From assembly GCA_012842685.1 (NCBI GenBank), contig DUSI01000025.1, positions 1-37,324 of the forward strand: a stretch of DNA of 37,324 bases, in the 5' to 3' direction. How positions within the stretch are numbered: the first letter of the stretch is position 1; the number at the start of each line of letters is the position of its first letter. The translations under genes were made by a program, and so were the position numbers. Below are positions 7,400 to 15,324 of the stretch, in pieces. Source of the DNA: Candidatus Fermentithermobacillaceae bacterium. GTDB taxonomy: Bacteria; Bacillota; Sulfobacillia; Fermentithermobacillales; Fermentithermobacillaceae. The notes beneath the pieces were generated by a model. That model saw only the letters and a list, made by a program, of their open reading frames with translations. It made no database searches and was not told where the DNA came from.

Positions 7400-8452
7400 T
7401 CACTCGCTCATGATGTAGCTGAGCACGAGCCTCGCCGTCGCGAGGACCCCTTCTTTGTGTGTCCTCTCGTGGGAGTGAGAAGCGTCCACCCCGGTACCGA
7501 TGAGGCCGCACCTCACGTCGTATCCCGCCCTGAGAAGGGCTCCCGCGTCAGAGCCGTAGTACGGGAAGATATCGACCACGTAAGGGATGTCGTGCTCCTC
7601 GCAGAGGGCCTCGAGCTTCTTCCTCAGGGCCAAATCGTAGGGCCCGCCGCTGTCTTTGGCGCAGATGGACACGGTGTATTCAGATCCCTGGAGCCCGTTC
7701 CCCACGCAGCCCATGTCCACCGCGATGAACTCCTTGATCGTCTCGGGGATGCCCGACGAGCCGCCGTGCCCGACCTCTTCGTGGACGCTTATGTAGAAAT
7801 GCGTGGTGTAAGCCGGTCTCAGGTTGTTGTCCGCCAGGTACTTGGCGCATCCGAGGAGCACCGCCACTGAAGCCTTGTCGTCCAGGTGCCTGGACTTTAT
7901 GAACCCGGACGAGGTGACCTCTGTCCTGGGATCGAACACGACGAAGTCGCCCACGCGGATGCCGAGCTGGAGAACGTCCTCTTTGTTCTTCACCTTCTCG
8001 TCAATGCGCACTTCCATGTTGTCGGCATTCCGCTCCATCTTGGAAGTCTCCTGCCCCCACACGTGGGAAGCGGCCTTGGTTACGAGGATAGTGCCCGTGT
8101 ACCGCTTGCCGTTCGAGGCTTTTATGATGACGTGCTCCCCTTCAAGGCTGGGCCAGGGCGAGCCTCCGATGAGGCTCAGCTTGAGCCTACCGTTGCTCTT
8201 AATCTCGAATACCATCGCGCCAAGGGTGTCCACGTGGGCAGACAGACCGCGCTCGTTACCTTCCTTGGCCCCGGGGATGGTGACCAGAAGCCCGCCTTTG
8301 TTGTTTATCTTGGGCTCGTACCCGAGCGCTTCGAATTCGGCTTTGAGCCAGTCTATGACCTCTTTCGTGTCTCCGCTCGGACTCGGGGTCTTGCACAGGG
8401 TAACAAGTCTGTCGGTGATATACTCGATATCCGGGATGTAGCCTTTGGTCAC
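7400..8452 (-). CDS. M42-family metallo-aminopeptidase
   Basis: 350 residues, the normal size for M42 (glutamyl/deblocking aminopeptidases, tetrahedral dodecamers that trim peptides in the cytoplasm). The two-metal site is complete: H73 and D75 (SAHVDTLG), D191 (RHLDDKAS), catalytic E225 with E226 (VHEEVGHGG), D246 (VDMG) and H326 in SHSHERTH. Apical-domain sequence between residues about 80 and 180 is intact. The start is GTG with GAGGAGG 8 bases upstream, an excellent ribosome site. It is the last gene of a same-strand run cobO-M14-M14-M42 with gaps of only 72, 49 or 54 bases, so it is probably co-expressed with the carboxypeptidases and would complement their C-terminal trimming. Confidence 0.93.
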   Translation of the reverse strand: MTKGYIPDIEYITDRLVTLCKTPSPSGDTKEVIDWLKAEFEALGYEPKINNKGGLLVTIPGAKEGNERGLSAHVDTLGAMVFEIKSNGRLKLSLIGGSPWPSLEGEHVIIKASNGKRYTGTILVTKAASHVWGQETSKMERNADNMEVRIDEKVKNKEDVLQLGIRVGDFVVFDPRTEVTSSGFIKSRHLDDKASVAVLLGCAKYLADNNLRPAYTTHFYISVHEEVGHGGSSGIPETIKEFIAVDMGCVGNGLQGSEYTVSICAKDSGGPYDLALRKKLEALCEEHDIPYVVDIFPYYGSDAGALLRAGYDVRCGLIGTGVDASHSHERTHKEGVLATARLVLSYIMSE

Positions 8453-8506
8453 CTAAGGTACCTCCTCTTCTGCCGGAGTCTGATAGAGACTTACCTCGCG
8501 GGTTCG

Positions 8507-10165
8507 CTAGCCGGTTGTGAGCTCAGCCTGAGCCTTGCCGGCCCTCGGCGTATGGGCCAGGACGGTGAGCTTTGTCCCTTTCTCGGCGCGCACGACCCAG
8601 GTGATCTTCTTTTTCGTATCTCCTCCGCCGGACCTGCCGCCCAGGTGGCCGATCTCCTGGACTTCTTTACCGCCCGCCACTTCGCCGCCGCACAGGGTAA
8701 GCTTCACAGGCTTCGCCTGCCTCACCTTCAGGGCCTGGTAGGTTACATGGGTGGGCAGGTAGCCGTCATTCTTCACGACGGCTTCCACTTTGTAGAGGCC
8801 GTCTCCCAGGGGTTCGGCCACGAATTTCTCGATGACCAGGTGGGGCGTCACTGCCGCCCGGGTGAGCGTAAACTGGGCATTCCTCTTGCACTCGTCTTCG
8901 AGGAGACAAACCGGCGGGTTCTGCCTCCCCATCTTGGGCTCCCAGCCTCCGATCTCGACTTCGCCCAGCTGGGGGTGGTTAAAAGGCCGCCAATCGTGGA
9001 AGAGTGCCCCGCCCATCTCTTCGTCGTTCCACTTTAGGAGCTTCAGGGCATCCTCTTCCCTGTCTTTTTCCGATAGGTTCCTCATCTCAGTAAGGGAGCG
9101 TTTCCTGATCCCGGCGCGTCCCTGCATATCCCAGAGCTCGGTCTCGAAGGCCAGGATACCCAGAGTCTCATAGAACCACTCCAGGTCGCTCCCTACCTCG
9201 GGTTTCTCGGGATCCCACGTGAAGCTCTCAAACACCGACTTTAGAGGATACCCCGTGAGCTCTTCTCCGATCTCTCCCAGGGCGCGGTAGATGGCCAGGT
9301 CCCTGCCGTCCATATTCCTGTCCGGTTTGTCGCAAAGGGGCCTGAGGAGCACCCCGCCGCTGGTGTGGTAAGCCATGGTGCTCACAATGTTCGGGCGGGA
9401 AAGGACGAAATCGCCGATGGCCTTCATCTCGGGCTCGGAGAACGGGTAGTCTCCAGATCCAGGCTGCCTCACGGGGAGGGCCCAGTTGGTTGGATATTGT
9501 CTGTTGAAATCCAGCCTGTGCTTGCCCGGGGCGTAGCCGACGGGCACATCGGGATCGTAATCTCTCACGAGGCCTTCGGTATAGACGTCGTAGTAGACCT
9601 CACCGGGCGCACCGAGGTCGTCCGGGCGCCTCCTGACCATTATCCTGGGGTCCTTCTTGGACACCCTCCATGCTCCGTCGGGGTTCTTGACGCGCATCTG
9701 AAGTATCTTCCCGTCGCCGTCTACGTCCTCCGGGTAGAGCCCGGGCTTATCGTCCGTCTCTTCGGGCCACGGCCTCAGGCTCGACCGGAGCATGTATGGC
9801 GTCGAGAGGTAGTACTCAGAGCCGTCTACCGCTATCCGTGGGATGAAGTAGAACACCCTGGTATCCACCAGATGCGTGATGCGCGGGTCTTTTCCGTAGC
9901 CTTCGAGGAGCATCTTTATGGTATATACGACGACCTCGGCTCCGGTCACTTCACCGGCGTGGGTATTGGCATCGGTGTAAATCCCTGGTTTGTCGGAACC
10001 CGGTCCCGTCTTCCTGTTCGTGATCTCGACCATCAGGATCTCCCGGCCCTGATAGGACTTACCGATGCACTCTATCCGGCAAAGTTCGGGATACTGCAAA
10101 ACGCATTCTTGCAGGAATGCGCGTATTTCATCGTATGTGTGGTACTTGTCGAAGGTTATGTTCAA
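8507..10165 (-). CDS. M14-family zinc carboxypeptidase, paralogue 2
   Basis: 552 residues. Zinc ligands H69-AG-E72 and H267 (YHTSGG), substrate-binding N221-R222 (DFNRQYP) and a catalytic-glutamate motif FETELWD are all present, so it should be an active carboxypeptidase. The DVDGDG loop at 147-152 and the C-terminal extra domain are shared with the other two copies. The start is uncertain: an ATG at 10171 lies only two bases from GGGAGG, too close, while the TTG six bases further in has ideal 8-base spacing and yields LNITFDKY; I chose the TTG. It sits 54 bases upstream of the M42 gene and 49 bases downstream of paralogue 3, so the three are probably one transcript. Confidence 0.9.
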   Translation of the reverse strand: MNITFDKYHTYDEIRAFLQECVLQYPELCRIECIGKSYQGREILMVEITNRKTGPGSDKPGIYTDANTHAGEVTGAEVVVYTIKMLLEGYGKDPRITHLVDTRVFYFIPRIAVDGSEYYLSTPYMLRSSLRPWPEETDDKPGLYPEDVDGDGKILQMRVKNPDGAWRVSKKDPRIMVRRRPDDLGAPGEVYYDVYTEGLVRDYDPDVPVGYAPGKHRLDFNRQYPTNWALPVRQPGSGDYPFSEPEMKAIGDFVLSRPNIVSTMAYHTSGGVLLRPLCDKPDRNMDGRDLAIYRALGEIGEELTGYPLKSVFESFTWDPEKPEVGSDLEWFYETLGILAFETELWDMQGRAGIRKRSLTEMRNLSEKDREEDALKLLKWNDEEMGGALFHDWRPFNHPQLGEVEIGGWEPKMGRQNPPVCLLEDECKRNAQFTLTRAAVTPHLVIEKFVAEPLGDGLYKVEAVVKNDGYLPTHVTYQALKVRQAKPVKLTLCGGEVAGGKEVQEIGHLGGRSGGGDTKKKITWVVRAEKGTKLTVLAHTPRAGKAQAELTTG

Positions 10166-10214
10166 GCTCATTACCTCCCGCTCGGCCCCGTACTGAGGAC
10201 CTCACATGCCTTTT

Positions 10215-11888
10215 CTACTCGAGCACTACTTCGGCGGTGGCAGTGCCGGCGCGCTCAGAAGACACCGTCACCGTGAGGCGCGAACCTTTTTCGGCCCTCA
10301 CAACCCACTCGACTTCCTTGCGGTTGCCCTCGCCGCTCCCGGCCATCCACGCGCCGCGGCCTCCCCTGCTCCCCGAGAGGCCCGGAAGGTGGCCGATCTC
10401 GGTCTTGGGCTTACCGGTTATGACCTGGATCTCATCGCCACAGGAGATCTCCACCGTGACGGGCTTGGCCCTCCCGACCTGCACGGCCTGCTGAGAACCG
10501 CTCGTGGGCATGTAGCTCTTGTTGGTGACCACCACCGTCACCTTGTAGAGGCCATCTGCAAGCTTCTCGACTCCTGTCTTGTCTATGTGCACCTCCGGCA
10601 GGCAAGCCGCGTGGTAGAGCGTGAACATGCAGTTCTTGTGGCACTCGCCCTCGAGGAACTGGGGCGGCGGGTTGGTCAGGACGAACTTGGACTTCCAGCC
10701 GCCGATCTCCACCTCACCCAGCTGCGGGTGGTTAAACTTCCTCCACCTCTCGAAACCCTTTCCTGCAAGTTCCCTGTCATTCCACTTGAGGAGGTTGAGC
10801 TGGGCCTCCTCTGCGCTCCGGCCGCTCCGGTCGAAAAGCTTGTTTCCCGCCCGGACCGAAGCGTCCCAGAGTTCGGTCGAGAAAGTAATTATCCCCAGGT
10901 GCTCATACAGCCAGTCCATGAAGACCCCCTTGAGGGGGTTGGATTTATCGAACGTGTAATCTTCGTAGGTTGAAACGTGGGGATACCCCGTGAGCTCGGT
11001 GCCCTTCTGCCCTATGGTCTTGTAAAGGGCCACGTCAGCGGGCGGGAGCTTGGTGTCGGGCTTCGTGCAGGAGGGCCGGAGTATCGCCCCCATGGTGGTG
11101 TGGTACGACATAGCCCCCGCTATGTTGGGATGGCTGAGGATGAAATTCGCGACGTTCCGCGTCTCGGGCTCTGACAGAGGATACGGGCCAGCGCCCCGCT
11201 GGACGTTGTCGGGTTCCCAGAAGGCCGGGTAGTTGCGGTTGAGGTCAAGTCCCCACTTGGGCTGGGCCATTTTGATCTCGCCGCCATCCCAGTTCTTTAT
11301 GATCCCTTCAGGATAGACCCTGTAGAAAGGCCCTTCAGTGTCCCAAGGCTCCCTCCGCACCATGAGGCGGTCGTCTTTGGAAGACACCTTGAAATCGCCA
11401 TCGGGGTCTAGGACTCTCATCTGCAGGATCCACCCGTCGCCGTCTACATCTTCCGGGTTGAGGCCGTCGTCGCTTTCCCTCGGCGGGTACTCCCTGGTGC
11501 TGGAACGAAGCGTATGGGGAGTATGCAGGAAGACCTCGGCGCCATCCGCCGATATCCTGGGCAGTATGTACCACGTCCTGTCATCCACCAGGCGTGTCAC
11601 GAACGGGTCTTTCCCGTAGTTCGAGAGGAGGTACCAGATCGTGTAGAGGCAGACTGCCGATCCGGTAACTTCTCCCGCGTGGTGGTTGCCGTCTATGTAC
11701 ATGCCGGGTTTCTTGTCCGGGGAACCCTTGGAGAAATTGGTGATCTCCACCGCCCACATATCCCGGCCCTCGTAGGTTTTCCCTATCGAGTACATTTTCG
11801 CCAGGTTCTCATTTTCCTTGACCATTTCCCTGAGAGTCTCTGTAAGCTCGGCGTAATCCAAGTAACGGGTAAAATCAGGTTTTTTCAC
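10215..11888 (-). CDS. M14-family zinc carboxypeptidase, paralogue 3
   Basis: 557 residues. Active-site residues are H70-AG-E73, N217-R218 (DLNRNYP), H263 (SYHTTMG) and E339 (FSTELWD). The DVDGDG loop is at 147-152. The His motif reads HTTMG instead of HTSGG in the other two, which may alter the substrate pocket. The C-terminal domain is longer and has a Gly-rich stretch (SGSRGGRGAW). GTG start with GAGGAGG 10 bases upstream. Neighbours are cobO on the 5' side (72 bases) and paralogue 2 on the 3' side. No signal peptide, so intracellular peptide breakdown is the likely role. Confidence 0.9.
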   Translation of the reverse strand: MKKPDFTRYLDYAELTETLREMVKENENLAKMYSIGKTYEGRDMWAVEITNFSKGSPDKKPGMYIDGNHHAGEVTGSAVCLYTIWYLLSNYGKDPFVTRLVDDRTWYILPRISADGAEVFLHTPHTLRSSTREYPPRESDDGLNPEDVDGDGWILQMRVLDPDGDFKVSSKDDRLMVRREPWDTEGPFYRVYPEGIIKNWDGGEIKMAQPKWGLDLNRNYPAFWEPDNVQRGAGPYPLSEPETRNVANFILSHPNIAGAMSYHTTMGAILRPSCTKPDTKLPPADVALYKTIGQKGTELTGYPHVSTYEDYTFDKSNPLKGVFMDWLYEHLGIITFSTELWDASVRAGNKLFDRSGRSAEEAQLNLLKWNDRELAGKGFERWRKFNHPQLGEVEIGGWKSKFVLTNPPPQFLEGECHKNCMFTLYHAACLPEVHIDKTGVEKLADGLYKVTVVVTNKSYMPTSGSQQAVQVGRAKPVTVEISCGDEIQVITGKPKTEIGHLPGLSGSRGGRGAWMAGSGEGNRKEVEWVVRAEKGSRLTVTVSSERAGTATAEVVLE

Positions 11889-11960
11889 TGTCTGCGCCCC
11901 TCCTCGTTTCGCTGTCTGAAACCTTTAAGAGATACCTATACACTGAAGACAACAGGGAAA

Positions 11961-12491
11961 TCAGTACTCTATCCCTTTCCTCGCGGGGATGCCCTGCCGG
12001 AAGTGGTGCTTCACTTCCTTCACCTCGGAGACCATGTCGGCCCTGTCCTCGATCTCTTTGGGACAATACCTGCCGGTAAGCACGACATCCGTGTTCTTGT
12101 GCCTTCTATCCAGGAGGTCGAGTACCTCTTTGGGGTCGACCAACCCCGTGGCCATAGCGACGTTGATCTCATCCAGGACCACCATCCCGTACTCCCCAGA
12201 GGTAAGCGCCTCTTCCGCCCGCCTTAGGGCCTTCCGGGCGAGCTCCACATCGAGCTGGGCCGGGTTCTTGAGGTCAACAAACTCGTCCCGCCCGTGTTGC
12301 TCGATCTCCAAGAGGGGCAGATAACGCTCGGCGGCCATCCTCTCACCGTGGACGTTCCCTTTGCCCTTCATGAACTGGATCACGAGTACCTTCCTGTCCC
12401 AACCTACCTGGCGGAGGGCAAGCCCCAAAGCCGCAGTGGTCTTCCCCTTGCCGTTGCCCGTGTAAACAAGGACCAGACTTTCTCCTTCCAC
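11961..12491 (-). CDS. cobO: Corrinoid (cob(I)alamin) adenosyltransferase, CobA/CobO type
   Basis: 176 residues, usual for the family. It transfers the 5'-deoxyadenosyl group of ATP to cob(I)alamin or cobinamide, making adenosylcobalamin. The N-terminus carries the family P-loop GNGKGKTT, followed by ALGLALR, VLVIQFMKG and VVLDEIN, and ends with the typical VKHHFRQGIPARKGIEY. The GTG at 12491 is chosen because GGGGAGG stands 7 bases upstream; an ATG 14 codons earlier has no ribosome site. No other cobalamin genes are nearby; it heads the run of M14/M42 peptidase genes, which may reflect salvage for B12-dependent amino-acid fermentation (inference). The 214-base gap to divergent ftsK contains no promoter I can call with confidence. 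Confidence 0.92.
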   Translation of the reverse strand: MEGESLVLVYTGNGKGKTTAALGLALRQVGWDRKVLVIQFMKGKGNVHGERMAAERYLPLLEIEQHGRDEFVDLKNPAQLDVELARKALRRAEEALTSGEYGMVVLDEINVAMATGLVDPKEVLDLLDRRHKNTDVVLTGRYCPKEIEDRADMVSEVKEVKHHFRQGIPARKGIEY

Positions 12492-12705
12492 CTGACAACC
12501 TCCCCACGTGAAAACGAGCCGCATCCTAGCCACGAGACACTTCTCGACCAGGGATCCAATATCCTCCCGGCCTCGCAGAAGACGGGCTATATCCGCCCCG
12601 GGAGAAAGGTACCCTTTTCCGACTTCTTCGCCGAAGGTATCCTATAGAGGAGAAGCACCGTTATGGGAGAATTCTTGACCCAATCGCTTTCTTGGGAGGT
12701 TTACC

Positions 12706-15324
12706 TTGGCCAGGATATACCGGGTAAAAAGGACAGCCGGAGGGCCGCCAGAAGAGGATCTTCCCCGTGCCGGGAACGGGACGGCGGGAAGAGACGGCGA
12801 AAATGGAGGCGCATGGCAAGGCCCGGAAAGGAGGCGCACCCGCTCCTCCCGCGGAAGGAAGTCCGCTCTGAGGCACGGAAAACGCTGGCCGTGGGCTTTG
12901 CTCCTTCTGGCCGGCATGGCGCTCATAGTAGCCAAAGGGATTTCCGAGTATAGCCCCCAGGCAGGCAGCCCGGTCGTCATGGTCTTTGCCCGCTTCGCGA
13001 GGCTGCTATCGTCGTTCTCCGGCGCCCTGGCCATGTTCTTCTGCTTTACGCTCATCCTCACCTCGATAGTCAAATTCGCGAGTCCGGGAGAACCTCTCCC
13101 CCGCTTCGTCTGGGGTTTCTGGGTCCTATTGGTGTTCGGATCGGGCATCTTCCACGCCCTCCGCATACCGTGGGAAGACGTCTTCACCGCGGGCCGCTTG
13201 GGCGGCGGCGGGGGCCTTCTGGGCGCCTCGGTCTGGTGGTTTTTCAGGATCGCAGCCGGGAGATACCTGTCCTTCCCGCTTCTTTTCTTGGGAGTAGCCG
13301 TGTCCCTGAGCCTCCTCGCCAACAAGTCGCCCTGGACCCCGTTCTCGTTGGCCTGGATGGGAGTCCTAATGGGTTGGGATTACCTCAAGGCATTCCTTAG
13401 CCGCTTCTTCAGCGAACACGGTCCCGAGCCCGACGAAATGTGGGAAGACGAGGCTCAGGAAGACAGAGAGGAAGAAGAGGAAGAGATAAGCCTCAGGGAA
13501 CTCGTAGAGGCCGAGGGCTCCCCGGCCAGGAGTTCTTTCTCGTCCGCCGTCCTGGACCTCCAGGCGAAGCTAGGAGCCTCGCAGGAAGCCGCGGCAAGCC
13601 CGGAGCCGCAGCCAGAGGTCCGCGGGGCTCAGGGCGAAGCGGGTACCATGCCCGCAGCAGCCAGAGTCCCATCGGATACTCCCGAAGAAGATTTTGCGGC
13701 GGCGATGCAGCAGCAGCCCCTCAGCGAGGACGCCTTCTACGAGCTGCCGCCCTTCAGCCTGCTTGATAAGTCGGAGCCTCCCAGGCGAGGGAAACCGTCT
13801 CAGGATTACGCCGCCCAAGGGAAAGTCATCGAGAAGACGCTTATGTCTTTCGGCATAACGGCCAAGGTCGTGGGGATAGAAAACGGCCCTGCGGTTACCC
13901 GGTACGAAGTCCAGCCCGGCCCGGGAGTCAAAGTCGCGAGCATCGTAAACCTGTCCCAGGACCTGGCCCTTGCCCTCGCTGCTCAGGACGTCCGCATCGA
14001 GGCGCCCATACCCGGGAAGTCCGCCATAGGCATAGAGGTGCCCAACAAAGAGGTTTCCCTGGTTCACCTGCGAGATGTCCTGGAGACCAAGGAATTCAGG
14101 AGCTCCAAGTCGCCTCTCACGGTGGCCCTTGGGAAAGACATCTCCGGCCGTCCGGTGGTGACGACGCTGGATCACTGCCTCCACCTCCTCATCGCGGGGG
14201 CGACGGGGGCAGGCAAGAGCGTCTGCATAAACTCGATCATCGCGAGCCTGCTTTTCAAGGCCCGGCCAGATCAGGTAAAGCTGGTCCTCATAGACCCCAA
14301 GCGCGTGGAGCTTTCGGTATGGTCGAGGATCCCTCACCTCATCGCCCCGGTAGTCTCGGATCCGAAGAAGGCCGCGGGCGCGCTGAGGTGGGCGATCAAA
14401 GAAATGGAATCCCGCTACGAGAAGTTCACCAAAGTCGGGACCAGGGACATAGACCGCTACAACGAGGTCGCCACCCCACCCGACAGTCTAAGGCCGGCCA
14501 TGCCTTATATCGTCATCATCATAGACGAGCTGTCGGACCTCATGATGGTGGCGCCCGCCGAAGTGGAAGACGCCATCTTCAGGCTCGCCCAGATGGCGCG
14601 GGCTTCCGGCATCTATCTCATAGTGGCTACCCAGAGGCCGTCGGTAGACGTCATAACCGGCACTATAAAAGCCAACATCCCGTCGAGGATAGCCTTCGCG
14701 GTGGCGTCGCAGATAGACTCGCGCACGATCCTGGATATGGCGGGGGCGGAGAAGCTCCTGGGGCGTGGGGACATGCTCTTCTACCCTGTTGGCGCCTCCA
14801 AACCCCTCCGCGCCCAGGGCGCGTATATTTCCGAGCGAGAGATCGACGAGCTGGTGTCTTTCGTCTCGTCCCAGGCCAAACCCCAGTTCGCCCAGGGTAT
14901 ACTCCAGGTGCCCGAGACCCTCGAGCAGCAGCAGGAGAGCTCGGACGACCCCTTCTTCCCGCAAGCCTTGAGGATTGTGGTCGAGGCCAAACAGGCATCG
15001 GTGTCGCTCCTCCAGCGGAAGCTACCCATAGGCTACAGCAGGGCGGCCCGGCTTATAGATGCCATGGAAGCCAAGGGTTACGTAGGGCCGTATGAAGGCT
15101 CCAAGCCCAGGGAAGTGAGGCTCACCATGGCCGAGTACCTCAGGTTGTTTGAGTCACCGGGAGATAAGCCTTCAGACCAGGGAGCCGGCCAGGTCGCCGC
15201 CACATCCGACGGGTCGCCGGACGAAACACCTCAGAGAGGCACCCAAGACCGCAGCATCCACGTCACGGCAAGGAGACAAAGTCATGAACAACCAACCGGA
15301 AACCGGCCGGGTCGTAGTAGTTGA
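12706..15324 (+). CDS. ftsK: DNA translocase FtsK/SpoIIIE
   Basis: 872 residues. This membrane-anchored ATPase pumps chromosomal DNA through the closing division or sporulation septum. After a basic N-terminal tail of about 60 residues there are roughly four membrane spans (about 62-210), then a linker with an acidic run (about 240-265) and Pro/Ala-rich sequence, then the alpha/beta motor with Walker A GATGAGKS (near residue 500) and Walker B IIIDELSDLMM (near 605), and a C-terminal winged-helix gamma domain (SRAARLIDAMEAKGYVG) that reads orienting DNA sites. About 60 disordered residues follow. The start is TTG with GGGAGG six bases upstream. Its last 41 bases overlap the next gene, so the two are translationally linked. 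Whether it is the division or sporulation paralogue cannot be told. Confidence 0.95.
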   Translation: MARIYRVKRTAGGPPEEDLPRAGNGTAGRDGENGGAWQGPERRRTRSSRGRKSALRHGKRWPWALLLLAGMALIVAKGISEYSPQAGSPVVMVFARFARLLSSFSGALAMFFCFTLILTSIVKFASPGEPLPRFVWGFWVLLVFGSGIFHALRIPWEDVFTAGRLGGGGGLLGASVWWFFRIAAGRYLSFPLLFLGVAVSLSLLANKSPWTPFSLAWMGVLMGWDYLKAFLSRFFSEHGPEPDEMWEDEAQEDREEEEEEISLRELVEAEGSPARSSFSSAVLDLQAKLGASQEAAASPEPQPEVRGAQGEAGTMPAAARVPSDTPEEDFAAAMQQQPLSEDAFYELPPFSLLDKSEPPRRGKPSQDYAAQGKVIEKTLMSFGITAKVVGIENGPAVTRYEVQPGPGVKVASIVNLSQDLALALAAQDVRIEAPIPGKSAIGIEVPNKEVSLVHLRDVLETKEFRSSKSPLTVALGKDISGRPVVTTLDHCLHLLIAGATGAGKSVCINSIIASLLFKARPDQVKLVLIDPKRVELSVWSRIPHLIAPVVSDPKKAAGALRWAIKEMESRYEKFTKVGTRDIDRYNEVATPPDSLRPAMPYIVIIIDELSDLMMVAPAEVEDAIFRLAQMARASGIYLIVATQRPSVDVITGTIKANIPSRIAFAVASQIDSRTILDMAGAEKLLGRGDMLFYPVGASKPLRAQGAYISEREIDELVSFVSSQAKPQFAQGILQVPETLEQQQESSDDPFFPQALRIVVEAKQASVSLLQRKLPIGYSRAARLIDAMEAKGYVGPYEGSKPREVRLTMAEYLRLFESPGDKPSDQGAGQVAATSDGSPDETPQRGTQDRSIHVTARRQSHEQPTGNRPGRSS

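Noticed and set aside
12663-12953. Short plus-strand frame starting ATGGGAGAATTC ahead of ftsK
   Set aside because: Runs in another frame over the ftsK N-terminus, is very Arg-rich and lacks a ribosome site at its start.
12642-13325. Minus-strand frame of 227 codons between cobO and ftsK
   Set aside because: Mostly overlaps the ftsK membrane domain, biased to Arg/Pro, no ribosome site or family resemblance.
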